The notes: a model not told the origin generated them from the sequence alone. A stretch of DNA of 64,000 nucleotides from Methanococcoides orientis (GCF_021184045.1 NZ_CP073710.1:1932685-1996684); one strand, 5' to 3'. Shown: positions 47,438-57,308, counted from the stretch's first letter. A program made the numbers and translations.

Positions 47438-48412
47438 TCAAAGTTTCGACATTTCACTATAATCAAGCACCATCGAAACAGGAGATGTGTCAACCGGAAT
47501 ACCTGCTTCCTCGACTGCAGCTACAAGATTCACACCTACGGCCACCAGAATGCCGGCCATTCCTTCATCTACAGGAGCGCCGACCATAGCATCTGAAGAG
47601 TCACCAATACTCAATACCCCGCCAATCCCTGAATCTTCCAGATATTTCAGCACTTCTTTTGTCTTTTCAACTGCTGAAGAGGGTATGTTTCGCATGTTGG
47701 CAAGGATACGGCCATTGCCTGTGTCCAGGACATCCAGAACCGATGTCTCATGGCGCATCATGAATATCTTGACAGGGTCTATCGAGGTTCCCGAATATGA
47801 TATCATATCAAGGAACTGTATCGGATCATTGTGTTCCATCTCTATGATGCCGCCATAAGCAGGTTTGATAGGAATACCGCTTTTGAGAAGAAGACCATCG
47901 AATGTGATACTGCAAACAGTTGCTATATTAACACAGCCAGGAGGCACATATATACGTGGATCCGAGTCCTCTTCGAATACCTTTATGTTAGGACTTATGC
48001 TGATGTCCCCTGATGATGCGTATTTCATAACATCTATGGCATTATCAAAATCATCCTTGTCCACAGTGGAAAGGTTCACAATGACATTGCCTTTCTTTGA
48101 GAACGGGTCGTAGTCGGTCTTATAGATAAGTTCCTCGATCCTCGTAATAACAAAGTCAAGTCTGTCCCCGATCAGAGCATCGTCCAGTTCCTTCCTGCCG
48201 GAAACAGTAATGGTACGACCGTTGTAGCCGTGTTTTTCAGTAAATCCCCTCTCATCAAGGATCCTGAGGTGATAACGAACAGCACGCTCCCCCAGATTGT
48301 AACCGCGATTCTGCAACTCATCTGCAATATTCCTCGCACCTATGGGCTTATCGCTTTCGCTGATAACACGCATTATTTCAATGAGCTTACGTTCTATCTG
48401 GGGATCGGTCAT
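47438..48412 (-). CDS. nrpR: NrpR-type nitrogen regulator
   Basis: Represses nitrogen-assimilation genes in methanogens and is released by 2-oxoglutarate. 324 residues: an N-terminal winged helix (IGARNIADELQNRGYNLGER near 21-40, and RAVRYHLRILDERGFTEKHG) followed by one NrpR (DUF128) domain with VNIATVCSITFDGLLLKSGI and GGIIEMEHNDPIQFLDMISY. This single-domain form with a DNA-binding head matches NrpRI of Methanosarcinaceae. No nitrogen-fixation or glutamine synthetase genes lie nearby. The known operator type is GGAA-N6-TTCC; none was found in the flanking DNA. Confidence 0.88.
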   Translation of the reverse strand: MTDPQIERKLIEIMRVISESDKPIGARNIADELQNRGYNLGERAVRYHLRILDERGFTEKHGYNGRTITVSGRKELDDALIGDRLDFVITRIEELIYKTDYDPFSKKGNVIVNLSTVDKDDFDNAIDVMKYASSGDISISPNIKVFEEDSDPRIYVPPGCVNIATVCSITFDGLLLKSGIPIKPAYGGIIEMEHNDPIQFLDMISYSGTSIDPVKIFMMRHETSVLDVLDTGNGRILANMRNIPSSAVEKTKEVLKYLEDSGIGGVLSIGDSSDAMVGAPVDEGMAGILVAVGVNLVAAVEEAGIPVDTSPVSMVLDYSEMSKL

Positions 48413-48524
48413 CTCTCAGCACCTGATATTATCAAAAAATTAATGGTTTAATTTGGAAATACTGCCTATTCAGAATAAGCAACGTATGTACACCGGATAT
48501 TAATTTATAATTTGCTATTGCCGG

Positions 48525-50204
48525 TTATATCTTTCCTGTTTTTAGTATATAAAGCATAAGCCATATTCCCATGAATGCAGCTATGACGAATCCCGCAACT
48601 CCAAAAAGAGGAACATCGCCAATATAAGGCTGCATCCCAGTCTGGATGATGAGAGAAGAACCTAAAATGATAGAAGAGATAATTAAACTGAATGCTAACC
48701 GGTTGCTCGCCGCATTGATCTCAGCAACAATACGGTCCATCCCATGATGTTCGAACTTTAAGTTCAGATAACCTTTCTCTGCCACTCCCAGTATATGCGA
48801 GATCTGCAACGGTGCCTTATGCAGCATTCGTGCCGTATACCACATGTCTGTGTAAAAAGTATCTGCAATATTGCGAGGCTTGAGGCGGTTATGCATGATC
48901 CCTCTGGCATAAGGCTCAGCAACTACGTTCACATTGAAATCCGGCACCATCTGAAGAGCGAAACCACTTACGGTCATTACACCCTTAAAGAGCAATGCGA
49001 TATTTGGAGGTATCCTTATCTTGAACTTCCTTAGCAGTGTCATCATTTCTGCTATCATTAGCGGAGTATCAAGCTGCTTTAATGACCTGCCATAATATTT
49101 GTTCAAAATGTGTTCGTAATCGATCTTAAAAGCATGCACATCAATTTCTGCAGGCACCATTCCGAAGTCTTTCAATACTTCAAGGTACTGGTTTACGTCA
49201 CCTCTGGTAATAGCGATCAGTGCATCGATCAACAGGTTCCTTATCTCTTTGGATATATGCCCGACCATACCGAAATCAAGGAGGGCTATCCTGCCATCTT
49301 CCAGGATCAGGACATTCCCGGAATGCATATCCGCATGAAAGAAACCATCCTCGAATATCTGCTTCATGAAGGCCTCTGTACCATATTCTGCGAGCTTGTT
49401 CCTGTCCAGTCCAAGCTCATCGATCTTTTCAAAATTATCACTCTTGATACCATCGATATAATCAAGGGTCAGGACTCTACGACTGCTGTATTGCCAATAA
49501 ACGCCCGGTATGATTATGTTCGGATCATCCTTGAGATTGCTCTGGAAACGCTCGATATTACGAGCCTCCTGAGTATAATCCATCTCCGCGTATATGGACC
49601 TTTGAAGTTCGTCCACTACTTCCACAGGACTGTAAAGCTTTGCTTCCTCCACATGCTCTTCCGCAAACCCGGCTATACTATAAAGAATATCGAGATCTGA
49701 ATCAATAACCTTCCTTATACCGGGCCTCTGGACCTTTACAACAACATCCGCCCCGCCGTGAAGCTTTGCACGGTGTACCTGTCCAATAGATGCCGCAGCA
49801 ATAGGTTCTTTGTCAAATGACAGGAAAAGGTTGTCTACCTTATCACCCAATTCTTCTTCAATGACCCTTTCAACTTCCGAGCACTCGAATGGCGGCACAT
49901 CGTTCTGGAGTTTGACAAACTCTTCTGCATACTCTTTTGGGATAAGGTCCTGACGCATGCTCATAAGCTGGCCAAACTTAACGTAGGTGGGACCAAGCTC
50001 TTCAAGTACCATACGTGCCCTTGCAGGACCAGTTCTGGGTTGGTTCCCTTTGCCTAAGCGATCCTTGAATCTGGACCTGAAGGACCCAAGGGACCTTATA
50101 CCCATCTGGTCCACAAAATACCCGAAGCCATACTTGATGAGCGTATCAATGATTATCCCATAGCGTTTCACCATGGAATACCTGCGTACAATATTGGAAG
50201 CCAT
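48525..50204 (-). CDS. ABC1/UbiB-family protein kinase-like ATPase
   Basis: 559 residues. Family marks: KFGQLMSMRQDLIPKEYAEE near 72-91 (the KxGQ motif), AAASIGQVHRAKLHGGADVV near 134-153 (alanine-rich nucleotide loop), FFHADMHSGNVLILEDGRIA near 288-307 (catalytic loop) and LLDFGMVGHIS (metal DFG). Two membrane helices at the C-terminus, IIGSSLIIQTG region and VAGFVIAAFMGIWLML, anchor it. In bacteria UbiB supports ubiquinone synthesis; in methanogens a role with methanophenazine or membrane lipids is possible but unproven. Confidence 0.9.
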   Translation of the reverse strand: MASNIVRRYSMVKRYGIIIDTLIKYGFGYFVDQMGIRSLGSFRSRFKDRLGKGNQPRTGPARARMVLEELGPTYVKFGQLMSMRQDLIPKEYAEEFVKLQNDVPPFECSEVERVIEEELGDKVDNLFLSFDKEPIAAASIGQVHRAKLHGGADVVVKVQRPGIRKVIDSDLDILYSIAGFAEEHVEEAKLYSPVEVVDELQRSIYAEMDYTQEARNIERFQSNLKDDPNIIIPGVYWQYSSRRVLTLDYIDGIKSDNFEKIDELGLDRNKLAEYGTEAFMKQIFEDGFFHADMHSGNVLILEDGRIALLDFGMVGHISKEIRNLLIDALIAITRGDVNQYLEVLKDFGMVPAEIDVHAFKIDYEHILNKYYGRSLKQLDTPLMIAEMMTLLRKFKIRIPPNIALLFKGVMTVSGFALQMVPDFNVNVVAEPYARGIMHNRLKPRNIADTFYTDMWYTARMLHKAPLQISHILGVAEKGYLNLKFEHHGMDRIVAEINAASNRLAFSLIISSIILGSSLIIQTGMQPYIGDVPLFGVAGFVIAAFMGIWLMLYILKTGKI

Positions 50205-50302
50205 CCGACATTCTGCCTGCCATTAAATTCTATATGGCAACCTATGCAACAAATAAAACACCTAAGGTATTACAAAAATAAATGGAAGAAAGGATCAAAA
50301 GA

Positions 50303-50614
50303 TCATTCTTCTTTGTTCTTTTCCTTTAGCAGCTCTTCCAGATCTTCGATCTTCTTTTGAAGGGATTCTATTTCTTCCTTGGTAGCAAGATCAGACTTGC
50401 CAAAGACTTCCTGGACCTTTGAAGAGATTTTGTCTTCCAGATCTTCCTGCTGTTGCTTTCGCTTTTCGATCATGTCCTCTACAAACTTCTTGCCTTCTTC
50501 CTTGTTGAAATCACCATTCTCAACAAGTTCTTTCACATACTCATCGATCTTCTCTTCTGTAATAGCATACATGCCCAGGCCAAAAAGTCCTAACTTCTTC
50601 ATAGTGTCTATCAT
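50303..50614 (-). CDS. Phasin-like coiled-coil protein
   Basis: 103 residues, very rich in K and E. The N-terminus KKLGLFGLGMYAITEEKIDE near 6-25 is followed by LVENGDFNKEEGKKFVEDMI and a long helix that ends in a leucine/glutamate-rich coiled coil. The pattern resembles small polyhydroxyalkanoate-granule phasin-like proteins common next to UbiB/AarF kinases; function in methanogens is unknown. I chose ATG at 50614, 9 bases after GGAGGT. It lies 99 bases upstream of the kinase gene (same strand). Confidence 0.8.
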   Translation of the reverse strand: MIDTMKKLGLFGLGMYAITEEKIDEYVKELVENGDFNKEEGKKFVEDMIEKRKQQQEDLEDKISSKVQEVFGKSDLATKEEIESLQKKIEDLEELLKEKNKEE

Positions 50615-50722
50615 CAAAATTAAACCTCCCGTAATAGAAGTTAACTTTTTTAGGATATATACTTTATGAAAAATCATTTAAAAAAAGAATAGCGGAACGG
50701 TCTTCATGACCCCTGGCCGATA

Positions 50723-52450
50723 TCAGTTCACTGATTCTGCGATCTCTTCGAGAGTATGCTCAAGGTATCTTGCATCACTCATCTCGATGAATTTCTGGCA
50801 GACATCCCGTGCATCGCCATCCATTATAATGGAACCATTATCGAAAAGAACAGCCCTGTGTGCCACTTCCTTGACGAAGTCCATGTGATGGCTCACAAGC
50901 ACTATAGTTGTGCCGAAAGTTGCATTGATCCTCTTCAGGGAATTTGTCACATCCCTTAATGTTACAGGATCAAGATCACCAAACGGTTCATCCAGCATGA
51001 GGATCTCAGGGGATGTTGAGAGTGCAAGTGCTATGTAAGCCCTTACATGTTCGCCACCGCTTATCTGGTCGGGTTTCTTGTCAAGAATATCCAATGGAAG
51101 ATCCAGTGCCTCAAAAATAGGTATTGCGTATTTGTCCACATCTGTGCTCAACACAGATGGGAATAGCTGCGGAAAGATATCCATTGAAAGACGCATCTGG
51201 TTAAGTGCCCGTGCCCTCTCATCCTCGCCCATATCCGGAAGCTTGTAAATGATATCCAGCATCTCGTAGGAGATATCCATTTCCTCTGCTTTCTTTCTTG
51301 CATGTTCAATTGCGCCATGCATCTTCATGCTTAACCTGAAACCTATCTGCTGACGTATGGTCGAGTGAGGTGAAAGGGAGAACTCCTGATGCATTATACT
51401 GATCTTTCTCCACAGTTCCAGACGCTGTTTGGTAAAATTGGACATGTCAACCCATTCGCCTTCATGATGGAAGGTAACATAACCTTCTTTTGGAATAGTC
51501 AGGCCTTCCATTATCTTCAAAAATGTGGTCTTACCTGCGCCTGATGAACCGATGAAACTTATGATCTCTCCTTTGTTGATCTCAAGGGATTGGTCTTTGA
51601 TGTTAAGGACCTCACCTACACGCATCAGTACCAGCCTTTTTGAGATATTGGTCGCCCTTATACAAGGGACCTTTTCCTTTAGTTCGGTCAGGTCCACCCT
51701 TGGATTCAGGTCTTTGAGGAAATTCTTCAGAACCACTCTGGGTTCACCATCTTCAACTACCTTGGCATCCTCGATATAGATGACACGATCTGCAAGGTAT
51801 GTATGAACCTCAGGAAGATGGGATACTACGATGATAGGTATGTTTAGCCGGTCCTTAAGCTTCAGGATGACATCCATGACCTCCTGCTTGGTATCAGGAC
51901 CTGTCATTGTAACAGGCTCATCAAGAAGTAAAAGACGTGGCTGGGCTGCAAGCTGGCGGGCAACGATCAAACGCTGCTTTTCACCACCGCTCAGCAGGTT
52001 AGATGAATGAAGCGCTTTTTTTTCAAGACCCACAAGACGCATATATGCCATGGATCTCTCGTAAAGTTCATCATAACTAGGAGCATCCGGCTCAGGAAGA
52101 GCTTCATACCCGGTATAATGACTGTTCAGCCTGCGTATAATGTTCTCGATCGCCGGACCGTTCCACAGACCGAAATTACGCTGAAGATGAATAGCAGTGC
52201 CCCTGCCAAGAAGTTTTGAGCCATCAATGCCGGAATCACTGGTGATCAGTGAACCGTCCAGCTCGATACTACCGCCATTGAAAGGTTCAACTCCCCTTAA
52301 TATCTTGAGAAGGGTAGTTTTTCCACTACCGCTTTTACCCGTGATACCGAGGATCTCGCCATCGGCTACTTCAAAACTGACACCATCCAGAACACGCAAA
52401 TTGCCTGAACCTGTCTCATAATCTTTTACAATATCGGAAACCCTGAGCAT
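50723..52450 (-). CDS. atwA: Methyl-coenzyme M reductase activation protein A2
   Basis: Twin ABC ATPase, 575 residues, that powers reductive activation of the nickel F430 enzyme methyl-CoM reductase. First ATPase half: ILGITGKSGSGKTTLLKILR near 36-55, LLSGGEKQRLIVARQLA near 154, LLLLDEPVTM. Second half: ISFIGSSGAGKTTFLKIMEG near 304-323, ISGGEHVRAYIALALS near 455 and ILMLDEPFGDLDPVTL near 476. There are no membrane segments. ATG at 52448-52450 follows GGGGGT. The gene abuts GGGP synthase, possibly as one transcript with it and L40e. Confidence 0.88.
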   Translation of the reverse strand: MLRVSDIVKDYETGSGNLRVLDGVSFEVADGEILGITGKSGSGKTTLLKILRGVEPFNGGSIELDGSLITSDSGIDGSKLLGRGTAIHLQRNFGLWNGPAIENIIRRLNSHYTGYEALPEPDAPSYDELYERSMAYMRLVGLEKKALHSSNLLSGGEKQRLIVARQLAAQPRLLLLDEPVTMTGPDTKQEVMDVILKLKDRLNIPIIVVSHLPEVHTYLADRVIYIEDAKVVEDGEPRVVLKNFLKDLNPRVDLTELKEKVPCIRATNISKRLVLMRVGEVLNIKDQSLEINKGEIISFIGSSGAGKTTFLKIMEGLTIPKEGYVTFHHEGEWVDMSNFTKQRLELWRKISIMHQEFSLSPHSTIRQQIGFRLSMKMHGAIEHARKKAEEMDISYEMLDIIYKLPDMGEDERARALNQMRLSMDIFPQLFPSVLSTDVDKYAIPIFEALDLPLDILDKKPDQISGGEHVRAYIALALSTSPEILMLDEPFGDLDPVTLRDVTNSLKRINATFGTTIVLVSHHMDFVKEVAHRAVLFDNGSIIMDGDARDVCQKFIEMSDARYLEHTLEEIAESVN

Positions 52451-52477
52451 AATTAAACCCCCAACAGTATCCACGTA

Positions 52478-53221
52478 TTATTTCTTGATAGCTGATACAA
52501 GTTCTTCTATCTTATTCCTGACATCATCAGTCTCTTCAACGATCGTACCTGTCACGATCATATCAGCACCGGCATCGGCACAGATCTTTGCAGTCTTGCC
52601 ATCGCGGATACCACCACCGACAATTAGCTTATTGTCTCCGAGAACGTGTTTTACCGCACCGATCGTAGCGGGAGTCACCGGCTGGTCTGCACCTGAACCG
52701 GCTTCAAGATAAGTGTAATGCATTCCCATGTATTTTCCCGCAAGGGAATATGCCACTGCTAGCTCCGGTTTGTTGCGTGGGATAAGTTTTGCATCGCCTA
52801 CCCATCCAACAGTACCTCCGGGCTCAGTTATGATATATGCCATGGAAATAGGTTCAATCCCGTACTTGTAAACAAGTGGAGCCCCCATTGCCTGATTCGT
52901 TGTGACATAATTGATGTCACGTGAATTCAGCAGGCTCATAAAAAGGACGGCATCGGCATAAATGCTTAAGCCGCCAGCATTTCCCGGGAAAAGAATAGTA
53001 GGAACATCGATCTGTTCCTTTATCTTTAACAAGGTCTGATCTAATGCCAAACCTCCGGCTCCAGTGGAACCACCGATCATGATAGCATCTGTACCCCCAT
53101 CCACTGCAGCTTTTGCAATATCTGCAGCAACTTCGGGGGGCTGGGATGCCGGATCGATAAGGGTTAAGTGAACTGTACCTTCGCGTTCTGCGATTCCGTT
53201 GAGGTACTCTTCCACTTTCAT
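52478..53221 (-). CDS. Geranylgeranylglyceryl phosphate synthase
   Basis: Makes the first ether bond of archaeal lipids, joining geranylgeranyl diphosphate to glycerol-1-phosphate. TIM-barrel PcrB/GGGPS family, 247 residues, group II-like. TVHLTLIDPASQPPEVAADI near 16-35 holds the metal aspartate, IMIGGSTGAGGLALDQTLLK near 48-67, YTYLEAGSGADQPVTPATIG region near 169 and LIVGGGIRDGKTAK near 199 bind the phosphate. It lies just upstream of atwA and 7 bases downstream of the L40e gene. Confidence 0.92.
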   Translation of the reverse strand: MKVEEYLNGIAEREGTVHLTLIDPASQPPEVAADIAKAAVDGGTDAIMIGGSTGAGGLALDQTLLKIKEQIDVPTILFPGNAGGLSIYADAVLFMSLLNSRDINYVTTNQAMGAPLVYKYGIEPISMAYIITEPGGTVGWVGDAKLIPRNKPELAVAYSLAGKYMGMHYTYLEAGSGADQPVTPATIGAVKHVLGDNKLIVGGGIRDGKTAKICADAGADMIVTGTIVEETDDVRNKIEELVSAIKK

Positions 53222-53228
53222 ATATAGA

Positions 53229-53378
53229 TCAGCTATTCCTAGCTTCCTTGGATTTTACACGCAGGTTACTGTAACCGCATTTTCTGCACCTTGTTGCTCT
53301 TATAGCATTTCGTGCACTGCACTTCATACAGATCTTTTTATTAAGGATCCTTTCCTCTGCTTCTGGGAATCTTGCCAT
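53229..53378 (-). CDS. rpl40e: Ribosomal protein L40e
   Basis: 49 residues, translated from ATG at 53376-53378. Starts [20 protein letters not shown] and has the zinc ribbon with CMKC near 17-20 and CRKC near 31-34, followed by [15 protein letters not shown]. Length and layout are normal for archaeal L40e. It begins the L40e-GGGPS-AtwA gene run; a structured RNA candidate and a terminator lie upstream of it. Confidence 0.92.
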   Translation of the reverse strand: MARFPEAEERILNKKICMKCSARNAIRATRCRKCGYSNLRVKSKEARNS

Positions 53379-53502
53379 GTTCTCACCTGATTGATTAATA
53401 GTATAATATAATGTGTTATTTGGAACTGATAGTCATCAGTAATACAGGCTGGCTACATGCATTTCAAAACATATAACTGTTTTGGGATAGGAAATCCACA
53501 TT

Positions 53503-53530
53503 AAAAAACGGTTCTAAAAAAATTAGAACC
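53503..53530 (-). terminator. Hairpin terminator on the minus strand
   Basis: Perfect 8-bp stem (GGTTCTAA / TTAGAACC, 53510-53517 and 53523-53530) followed on the minus strand by GTTTTTT. It would end the candidate RNA at 53.6-53.8 kb or read-through from gatB before the L40e gene. Confidence 0.6.
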
Positions 53531-53613
53531 CGGCGAAAGCAAAAATAAAGCCTTTGCTTGTCGAAAGTGAATGAAAATGAATAATAGGACTAATAGTAGA
53601 ACAGTAATTTAAA

Positions 53614-53788
53614 GGCAGTGATCAGGGATCGATCTGCCGACCTTATTGGACGACATATCTTTGGGCGACCCTTACCCCCGATGTCCTCCCCATCTCAGGT
53701 CGACCTAAAGGATTTACGAATGCCAGACAAAACTTGAATGGTTATGGGTTTTTACACCCAATGGTTTCCTACCTTCTGATTCACTGCC
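53614..53788 (-). ncRNA. Candidate structured non-coding RNA, about 175 nt
   Basis: No open frame fits, yet base pairing is dense. A terminal helix joins 53614-53625 with 53776-53788 (12 pairs, one bulged base). Inside it, 53638-53643 pairs with 53697-53702, enclosing 53648-53656 with 53681-53689 (8 pairs, one mismatch), and 53745-53749 with 53756-53760 forms a small hairpin. Minus-strand reading is favoured: a TATA-like TTTTAAAACATA lies near 53826-53837 and a hairpin/T-run terminator is downstream. A further 6-bp hairpin (53791-53812) may belong to its 5' end. I could not match it to RNase P, SRP or a known riboswitch. Confidence 0.55.
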
Positions 53789-53939
53789 ACACCGTACCAT
53801 TTGTGATACGGTAATAGAGAATATGTTTTAAAATTAGTAGTGAATTTTGATATACAATCTGATAACAAAAAAGAGTTAGAATTTCAAAAAGAAAAGTAAG
53901 AAAGATAATAAAAAGCGAAAAAGGACAAGATCGAGGATC

Positions 53940-55361
53940 TTAGTCCTTAAGAGCAGCAATAAGCAGCTCACGGGCCTGACGTGCATCTGCACGGCCCTTT
54001 GTTTTCTTCATGACCTGACCCACAAGGAAATTGAGGGATTTCTCAGTTCCTCCAAGGTAGTCCTGAACAGCTTCCCCGTTCTCCGCGATGGTCTCGGAGA
54101 CTGCCTGTGTCACAATATCCCCTTCGACCTTCAGGAGGCCTTTCTCCTTTACGACATCCATAGGACTTCCACCGACATCAAGGATAGTTCTGATAACATC
54201 CACTGCACTCTTTTCAGTGATCTTTTCCTCCACTACAAGACCGATGATCTCAATGATATCCTCGGTGGTGAAGGAAGTGATAGGCAGATCCCTGTAGTTC
54301 AACTCACCCCTGAGCACATCGGAAACCCATGTACCTGCTGCATGAGGATCGACCTTGGAAGCAACGACCTCGAAGAAGTCCGCCACGCGGATATCCGAGG
54401 TAAGTGCCTTTGCGTGCATCTCCGTAATGCCGTATTGTGAGATAAAGCGCTCACGTTTCGTATCAGGCAGTTCCGGCAACGTTGCTGCAACAGCAGGCAC
54501 TCGGTCTGCAACCCTCATTGGCATAAGATCAGGTTCCGGGAAATAACGATAGTCATTCTCAGTTTCCTTTGTACGCATAGAAAGAGTAACTCCCCTTGCC
54601 TCGTCAAAATGCCGGGTTTCCAGAGTGATCTCTCCACCACGGCGGATCAGATTTTTCTGCCTCATTATTTCATAGAGCAGAGCTCGCTCAGCTCCCTTAA
54701 AAGAGGAAATATTCTTGACCTCAACGCGCTCCCCCATAAAGACAGAAACATTAGCATCCACCCTCATAGCGCCCTCAAGATCACCATTAAAAACATCAAG
54801 GTAATCAAGAATGCTCCTGAGCTTGTCCAAATATCTCCTTGCTTCCTTTGGACTTCTCATATCCGGTTCACTGACAATTTCGATAAGTGTCATGCCTGAA
54901 CGGTTGTAATTGATAAGTGTGCCCTTTGATTTCTCAATGGTTCCCATGTGCATCAGACGACCAGGGTCCTCTTCCATGTGCGCACGGGTGATCCTCACCA
55001 CATGCTCCCCGTCCTCGCCCTCAATAACGACCTTTCCGTCACCAGCTATTGGAAAATCGTACTGTGTGGTCTGGAACCCTTTTGGAAGATCAGGATAATA
55101 GTAATTCTTCCTGTGGAACTGGGTCTGTTCAACAATGTCACAGCCAAGTGCAAGTCCGATCTTCATTGCATACTCCACAGCCTTTTCATTGATAACTGGC
55201 AATGCGCCGGGCAACCCCAGACACACAGGACACACGTGAGTGTTCGGTTCAGAATCATGGTAATCCGTGGAACATCCACAGAAAAGCTTTGTGTTGAGCT
55301 TGTTCAACTGAACGTGGACCTCAAGTCCGATCCTTACACCATCCGGATTTTCATATACCAT
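53940..55361 (-). CDS. gatB: Asp/Glu-tRNA amidotransferase subunit B
   Basis: tRNA-binding and kinase subunit of GatCAB, which in archaea turns Asp-tRNA(Asn) into Asn-tRNA(Asn). 473 residues. VRIGLEVHVQLNKLNTKLFC near 9-28 starts the catalytic domain, with zinc-site cysteines in CGCSTDYHDSE and CPVCLGLPG. YNRSGMTLIEIVSEPDMRS near 152-170 and MRVDANVSV are the phosphorylation region. The C-terminal YqeY-like tail ends in RADARQARELLIAALKD. It begins directly after gatA. Confidence 0.95.
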   Translation of the reverse strand: MVYENPDGVRIGLEVHVQLNKLNTKLFCGCSTDYHDSEPNTHVCPVCLGLPGALPVINEKAVEYAMKIGLALGCDIVEQTQFHRKNYYYPDLPKGFQTTQYDFPIAGDGKVVIEGEDGEHVVRITRAHMEEDPGRLMHMGTIEKSKGTLINYNRSGMTLIEIVSEPDMRSPKEARRYLDKLRSILDYLDVFNGDLEGAMRVDANVSVFMGERVEVKNISSFKGAERALLYEIMRQKNLIRRGGEITLETRHFDEARGVTLSMRTKETENDYRYFPEPDLMPMRVADRVPAVAATLPELPDTKRERFISQYGITEMHAKALTSDIRVADFFEVVASKVDPHAAGTWVSDVLRGELNYRDLPITSFTTEDIIEIIGLVVEEKITEKSAVDVIRTILDVGGSPMDVVKEKGLLKVEGDIVTQAVSETIAENGEAVQDYLGGTEKSLNFLVGQVMKKTKGRADARQARELLIAALKD

Positions 55362-56789
55362 TTAGACCACCTCTGCAGGACGTGCTTTATTATGATCGGT
55401 ATTTTTCTCGAACGAATATGCTGCACGGATAAGGGTTGCCTCGTCGAAATGATTTCCTATGATCTGTAAGCCTACCGGCAGACCATCAGAAGAGCCACAT
55501 GGAACCGAGATACACGGAACTCCTGCAAGATTCATTGGGACAGTGTTCACATCGGCCAGGTATTGGGACAATGGGTCCTCGATCTTCTCACCGATCTTAA
55601 ATGCAGGCATTGGCATTGTCGGGCCCATCAGGACATCCACATTGGATAATGCTTTATCAAAGTCCTGCTTGACAAGGGTGCGCACTTTCAGTGCCTTGAG
55701 ATAGTACTTGTCCTGGTATCCGGCAGAGAGAGCGTATGTTCCAAGCAGGATCCTGCGCTGAACTTCTTTTCCGAAGAATTCGGCACGTGTTCTTGATGCC
55801 ATCACATGCCAGTTTTCACCATCGTTCCTTGGACCATAGCGTGTACCATCAAACCTCGCAAGGTTGGATGATGCTTCGCTCATGGCAATTGTATAGTAAG
55901 CTGCAAGAGCGTATTTTGTGTTGGGCATGGAAACCTTCTCCCATGTTGCACCCATTTCCTCGTACTTGCTGATAGCGTCCCAGACGGATTTCTCAACTCC
56001 GCTGTCAACACCTTCCCCGAAGTACTCATCAGGAACACCGATCTTCAGACCCTTGACATCGTCAACAAGTGCATCACGATAGCCGATCTCCCGATTAATG
56101 GAAGTACTGTCACGCGGATCGTATCCGCCTATTACATCCATGACAGTAGCAATATCCTCAACAGATGTTGCCATTGGGCCGATCTGCTCAAGGGAGTTAG
56201 CATAGGAAATAAGACCGTAACGCGAGACAGCGCCGTATGTTGGCTTGAGTCCCACAACACCGCAGAATGCGGCAGGACAGCGAACTGAACCGCCTGTATC
56301 GGAACCAAGTGAGATCGGAGCCTCGCCTGCTGCCACAACAGCAGCACTGCCACCGGATGAACCACCAGGCACTCTCTCGAGGTCCCATGGGTTCATTGTA
56401 ACACCGTAGCAGCTTGATTCAGTGGATGTCCCCATTGCGAACTCATCCATGTTCGTCTTACCGAGTATGACAGCACCTTCTGCCTTCAACCGCTCAATGA
56501 CATGTGCATCATAAGGTGGCACATAGCCTTCCAGTATCTTTGAGCTGCATGTCGTTGCAAGTCCCTTTGTAGAAATGTTATCCTTGATAGCAATAGGTAC
56601 ACCGGCAAGCAGTCCTTCACCCTCGCCCTTATCGGCCATTTTTGCCATCTCAAGTGCACCGTCATAGGTACACGTGTAACCATTGATCCTGCTCTTTCCG
56701 ATCGTTTCAAGATATGCAGCTGTAACCTCTTCTGCAGAACTCTCGGAGATCTTCCTTTTAACATCTGATATGCTCAACCATTCAGCCAT
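55362..56789 (-). CDS. gatA: Asp/Glu-tRNA amidotransferase subunit A
   Basis: Amidase subunit that releases ammonia from glutamine or asparagine. 475 residues. The Ser-cisSer-Lys triad is visible: lysine in [20 protein letters not shown] near 66-85, the two serines in [20 protein letters not shown] near 140-159 with [17 protein letters not shown]. It sits between gatC (10 bases upstream) and gatB (abutting), so the full GatCAB complex is made from one transcript. Confidence 0.95.
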   Translation of the reverse strand: MAEWLSISDVKRKISESSAEEVTAAYLETIGKSRINGYTCTYDGALEMAKMADKGEGEGLLAGVPIAIKDNISTKGLATTCSSKILEGYVPPYDAHVIERLKAEGAVILGKTNMDEFAMGTSTESSCYGVTMNPWDLERVPGGSSGGSAAVVAAGEAPISLGSDTGGSVRCPAAFCGVVGLKPTYGAVSRYGLISYANSLEQIGPMATSVEDIATVMDVIGGYDPRDSTSINREIGYRDALVDDVKGLKIGVPDEYFGEGVDSGVEKSVWDAISKYEEMGATWEKVSMPNTKYALAAYYTIAMSEASSNLARFDGTRYGPRNDGENWHVMASRTRAEFFGKEVQRRILLGTYALSAGYQDKYYLKALKVRTLVKQDFDKALSNVDVLMGPTMPMPAFKIGEKIEDPLSQYLADVNTVPMNLAGVPCISVPCGSSDGLPVGLQIIGNHFDEATLIRAAYSFEKNTDHNKARPAEVV

Positions 56790-56799
56790 TCATTCCACC

Positions 56800-57081
56800 T
56801 CAAATGATCCTCGGTGCCTTGATGTAACCATCTTTCTCGGCTGCAGTGTTCTCAAGCACATCCTTCTGGTCAAGGGATGGTGTGACAACATCTTCCCTGA
56901 AGACGTTCATTATATCTGCCACATGATAGGTAGGCTCGACACCTTCAGTGTCCACCTCATCCAGCTGACCGAAATAATCCAATACAGAACTTAACTTCAC
57001 AGCGTAGTCCTCGGCGTCCGCATCATCGATCTCGATGCGAGCAAGCCACCCTACGTGTTCTACCTCGTCTTTAGTGATCAT
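56800..57081 (-). CDS. gatC: Asp/Glu-tRNA amidotransferase subunit C
   Basis: Small linker subunit that stabilises GatA-GatB. 93 residues from ATG at 57079-57081, preceded by GAGG at 8 bases; the frame is open further to a TTG but the family begins here. VEHVGWLARIEIDDADAEDY near 7-26 and FGQLDEVDTEGVEPTYHV near 37-54 are characteristic, and VFREDVVTPSLDQKDVLENT ends the conserved part. First gene of the gatCAB operon. Confidence 0.93.
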   Translation of the reverse strand: MITKDEVEHVGWLARIEIDDADAEDYAVKLSSVLDYFGQLDEVDTEGVEPTYHVADIMNVFREDVVTPSLDQKDVLENTAAEKDGYIKAPRII

Positions 57082-57127
57082 TATAGGTTCCTCAGATAAT
57101 TGGGATAATAACATAGTGTATTCTAAT

Positions 57128-57307
57128 ATGACTGATAGAAATCAAGTACTTAATATTAATATGTTGGGTTGTCCCAGCAGCTCAACATGTACTGGTTGTG
57201 GAAAGACAAAGATGAAGGCAAAAAAGAGAGGGAACTCCACAAGGGATGGGATGTGCAGTAGAGGAAATGATGGCACCCTTGTGGAGACAAAAAGGAAGAA
57301 AATTTGA
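57128..57307 (+). CDS. Small cysteine-containing protein, unknown
   Basis: 59 residues from ATG at 57128. After a short lead it reads LGCPSSSTCTGCGKTKMKAK, giving C-x5-C-x2-C in a small span, then a basic tail with one more cysteine. The four cysteines could bind zinc or a cluster. It lies alone between gatC (divergent) and the flavin-binding protein gene (convergent). No clear ribosome site, and the start might be the ATG at 57161. I do not recognise the family; it could be a chance frame. Confidence 0.4.
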   Translation: MTDRNQVLNINMLGCPSSSTCTGCGKTKMKAKKRGNSTRDGMCSRGNDGTLVETKRKKI

Positions 57308-57308
57308 T

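Noticed and set aside
53614-53788. Structured region as RNase P RNA or SRP RNA
   Set aside because: The conserved RNase P core (GAGGAAAGTCC and ACAGAA types) and the SRP helix 8 tetraloop motifs are not seen on either strand.
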